DNA from: Coriobacteriales bacterium
GTDB lineage: Bacteria; Actinomycetota; Coriobacteriia; Coriobacteriales; QAMH01
NCBI GenBank assembly: GCA_024408695.1
Contig: JAKSUU010000057.1
Location: 1 to 6,684, forward strand
DNA: 6,684 nt
Direction of reading: 5' to 3'
Under the pieces are notes generated by a model. The model did no database searches. It saw only the letters and a list, made by a program, of their open reading frames with translations, and had not been told where the DNA came from. Both the position numbers and the translations under genes were made by a program. This document shows, piece after piece, positions 5,857 to 6,684 of the stretch; the first letter of the stretch is position 1, and each line of letters starts with the position of its first letter.

Positions 5857-6684
5857 TTGCGTACTATTAAATTTAAAGATAAAGGCAAAGAAGTGCTGGA
5901 CCTACAAATACGTCTAAAAAGGCTTGGCTATGGTCTTAAGGCAGATGGTCTATATTTAGAAGACACTAAACATGCAGTACAAGACTTTAAAGCTCAACAC
6001 AATCTTGGTGAGAATTGCGATGTAGATTTTAAGGTTTGGTCAGCCTTGGTTGATGCTAATTTTTCTTTAGGCGAACGTAATTTATATTTAACTATTCCAC
6101 ATTTTCATGGTGCAGATGTTGCCGAGCTGCAAAAGGCTTTAAGTTTTTTAGGGTTTTTTAACGATAAGACAGATGGAATTTTTGGTGCTCAAACAGAAAC
6201 AGCGCTAAGAAAATTTCAAAGCGACATGCACCTTATTTCTGATGGGGTATGTGGTTTAAACACTTTCGAAGCACTAGAGAGCACTCGTGTTAGATGGCAA
6301 AATGCTCATTCAAACGAGCAAAATCTAGATTGTCAAGATGATCTAGAACGCAAAAAAAGTCTTGAATTTGAAGTTGTTGATAATATTAGTGCCTGCGTTT
6401 ATGGTTTAGATGATTTTTCTTTTGATATCGCCCAAAGAATTGGTAATTTATCTAAAGCAAGAAGTTTGGATACAAAGATAGTCTGTGCATCTTCTGCTCA
6501 GCTAACTCCGGCTTCTAATGCTTTTCTTGTTGGTATTGGCCTTGATAAATCTTTTGATGGTGAAAACTGTATTTCTTTGAATTTTGATAATTTTGAGCTG
6601 TTTTGTAACAGGCTTAAGTTTTATTTATCAATGTTAGAAAAGCAAAATAAACGTATTTATATAAGCATTGATAATAAAGCTTTT
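5857..6684 (+). CDS. Protein with two peptidoglycan-binding domains and a CwlM-like, possibly degenerate amidase region (3' truncated by the window)
   Basis: The open frame begins at TTG 5857, is supported by AAGAAGG 5 nt upstream, and runs through 276 codons to the window end without a stop. There is no signal peptide or membrane segment, so the product looks cytosolic. Two PG_binding_1-type repeats are visible: residues about 8-68 (LQIRLKRLGY, DGLYLEDTKHAVQDFK) and about 86-141 (ELQKALSFLGF, TDGIFGAQTETALRKFQ). Each has the leucine-rich helix followed by a DG-x-F/Y-x-x-T-x-x-A-[VL]-x-x-F pattern. A third region (about 168-276) has helix and strand segments compatible with an Amidase_3 fold, for instance FSFDIAQRIG and ENCISLNFD, but no histidine at either expected zinc-ligand position. 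Two PG-binding repeats followed by an amidase-like domain and no signal peptide is the layout of actinobacterial CwlM, a cytosolic regulator of MurA. The PG-binding domains are secure; the amidase relationship and CwlM role are inferred. Confidence 0.8.
   Translation, partial: MRTIKFKDKGKEVLDLQIRLKRLGYGLKADGLYLEDTKHAVQDFKAQHNLGENCDVDFKVWSALVDANFSLGERNLYLTIPHFHGADVAELQKALSFLGFFNDKTDGIFGAQTETALRKFQSDMHLISDGVCGLNTFEALESTRVRWQNAHSNEQNLDCQDDLERKKSLEFEVVDNISACVYGLDDFSFDIAQRIGNLSKARSLDTKIVCASSAQLTPASNAFLVGIGLDKSFDGENCISLNFDNFELFCNRLKFYLSMLEKQNKRIYISIDNKAF

Overview
The window is AT-rich (about two thirds A+T by eye) and densely packed. Every convincing gene lies on the plus strand: a split transketolase pair, a cell-division cluster (ftsE, ftsX and a DivIC/FtsB-like gene), a tRNA-Leu(UAA), a trans-type polyprenyl diphosphate synthase, and the 5' part of a gene for a protein with two peptidoglycan-binding domains. 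The best guess for the source is an AT-rich actinobacterium, perhaps in the Coriobacteriia. The reasons are the FtsX core motif, the Trp/Tyr-rich C-terminus of the DivIC-like protein, the GTG/TTG starts and SD-poor starts, and the CwlM-like layout of the last protein. This is inferred from family knowledge without any search; a low-GC Firmicute is not excluded.

Layout. Positions 1-83 are non-coding and hold a plausible promoter. Positions 84-1874 encode the N-terminal (ThDP-binding) and C-terminal (pyrimidine-binding plus C-terminal domain) transketolase subunits, 3 nt apart. Positions 1875-2001 are an intergenic stretch with a weak inverted repeat and a candidate promoter. Positions 2002-4702 form a tight division operon: ftsE overlaps ftsX by 8 nt, and the DivIC-like gene starts 9 nt after ftsX. 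The tRNA-Leu follows after 30 nt. The prenyltransferase gene starts only 8 nt after the tRNA CCA end. The Shine-Dalgarno of the last gene overlaps the prenyltransferase stop codon, and that gene runs off the window in frame. No gene-free stretch exceeds about 130 bases.

How the genes fit together. The transketolase feeds the non-oxidative pentose phosphate pathway and is functionally separate from the rest. The remaining genes share an envelope and division theme. FtsEX controls peptidoglycan hydrolysis at the septum, and the DivIC/FtsB-like protein belongs to the divisome core. The polyprenyl synthase makes isoprenoid chains for quinones or lipid carriers. The last product probably binds peptidoglycan or its precursors.

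No wholly new multi-gene system is evident. The points most worth a second look are the roughly 137-residue disordered N-terminal extension on FtsE, the long basic tail with an in-frame repeat on the DivIC-like protein, the metal-ligand-free amidase-like region in the last protein, and the tRNA fused almost directly to an SD-less coding sequence.
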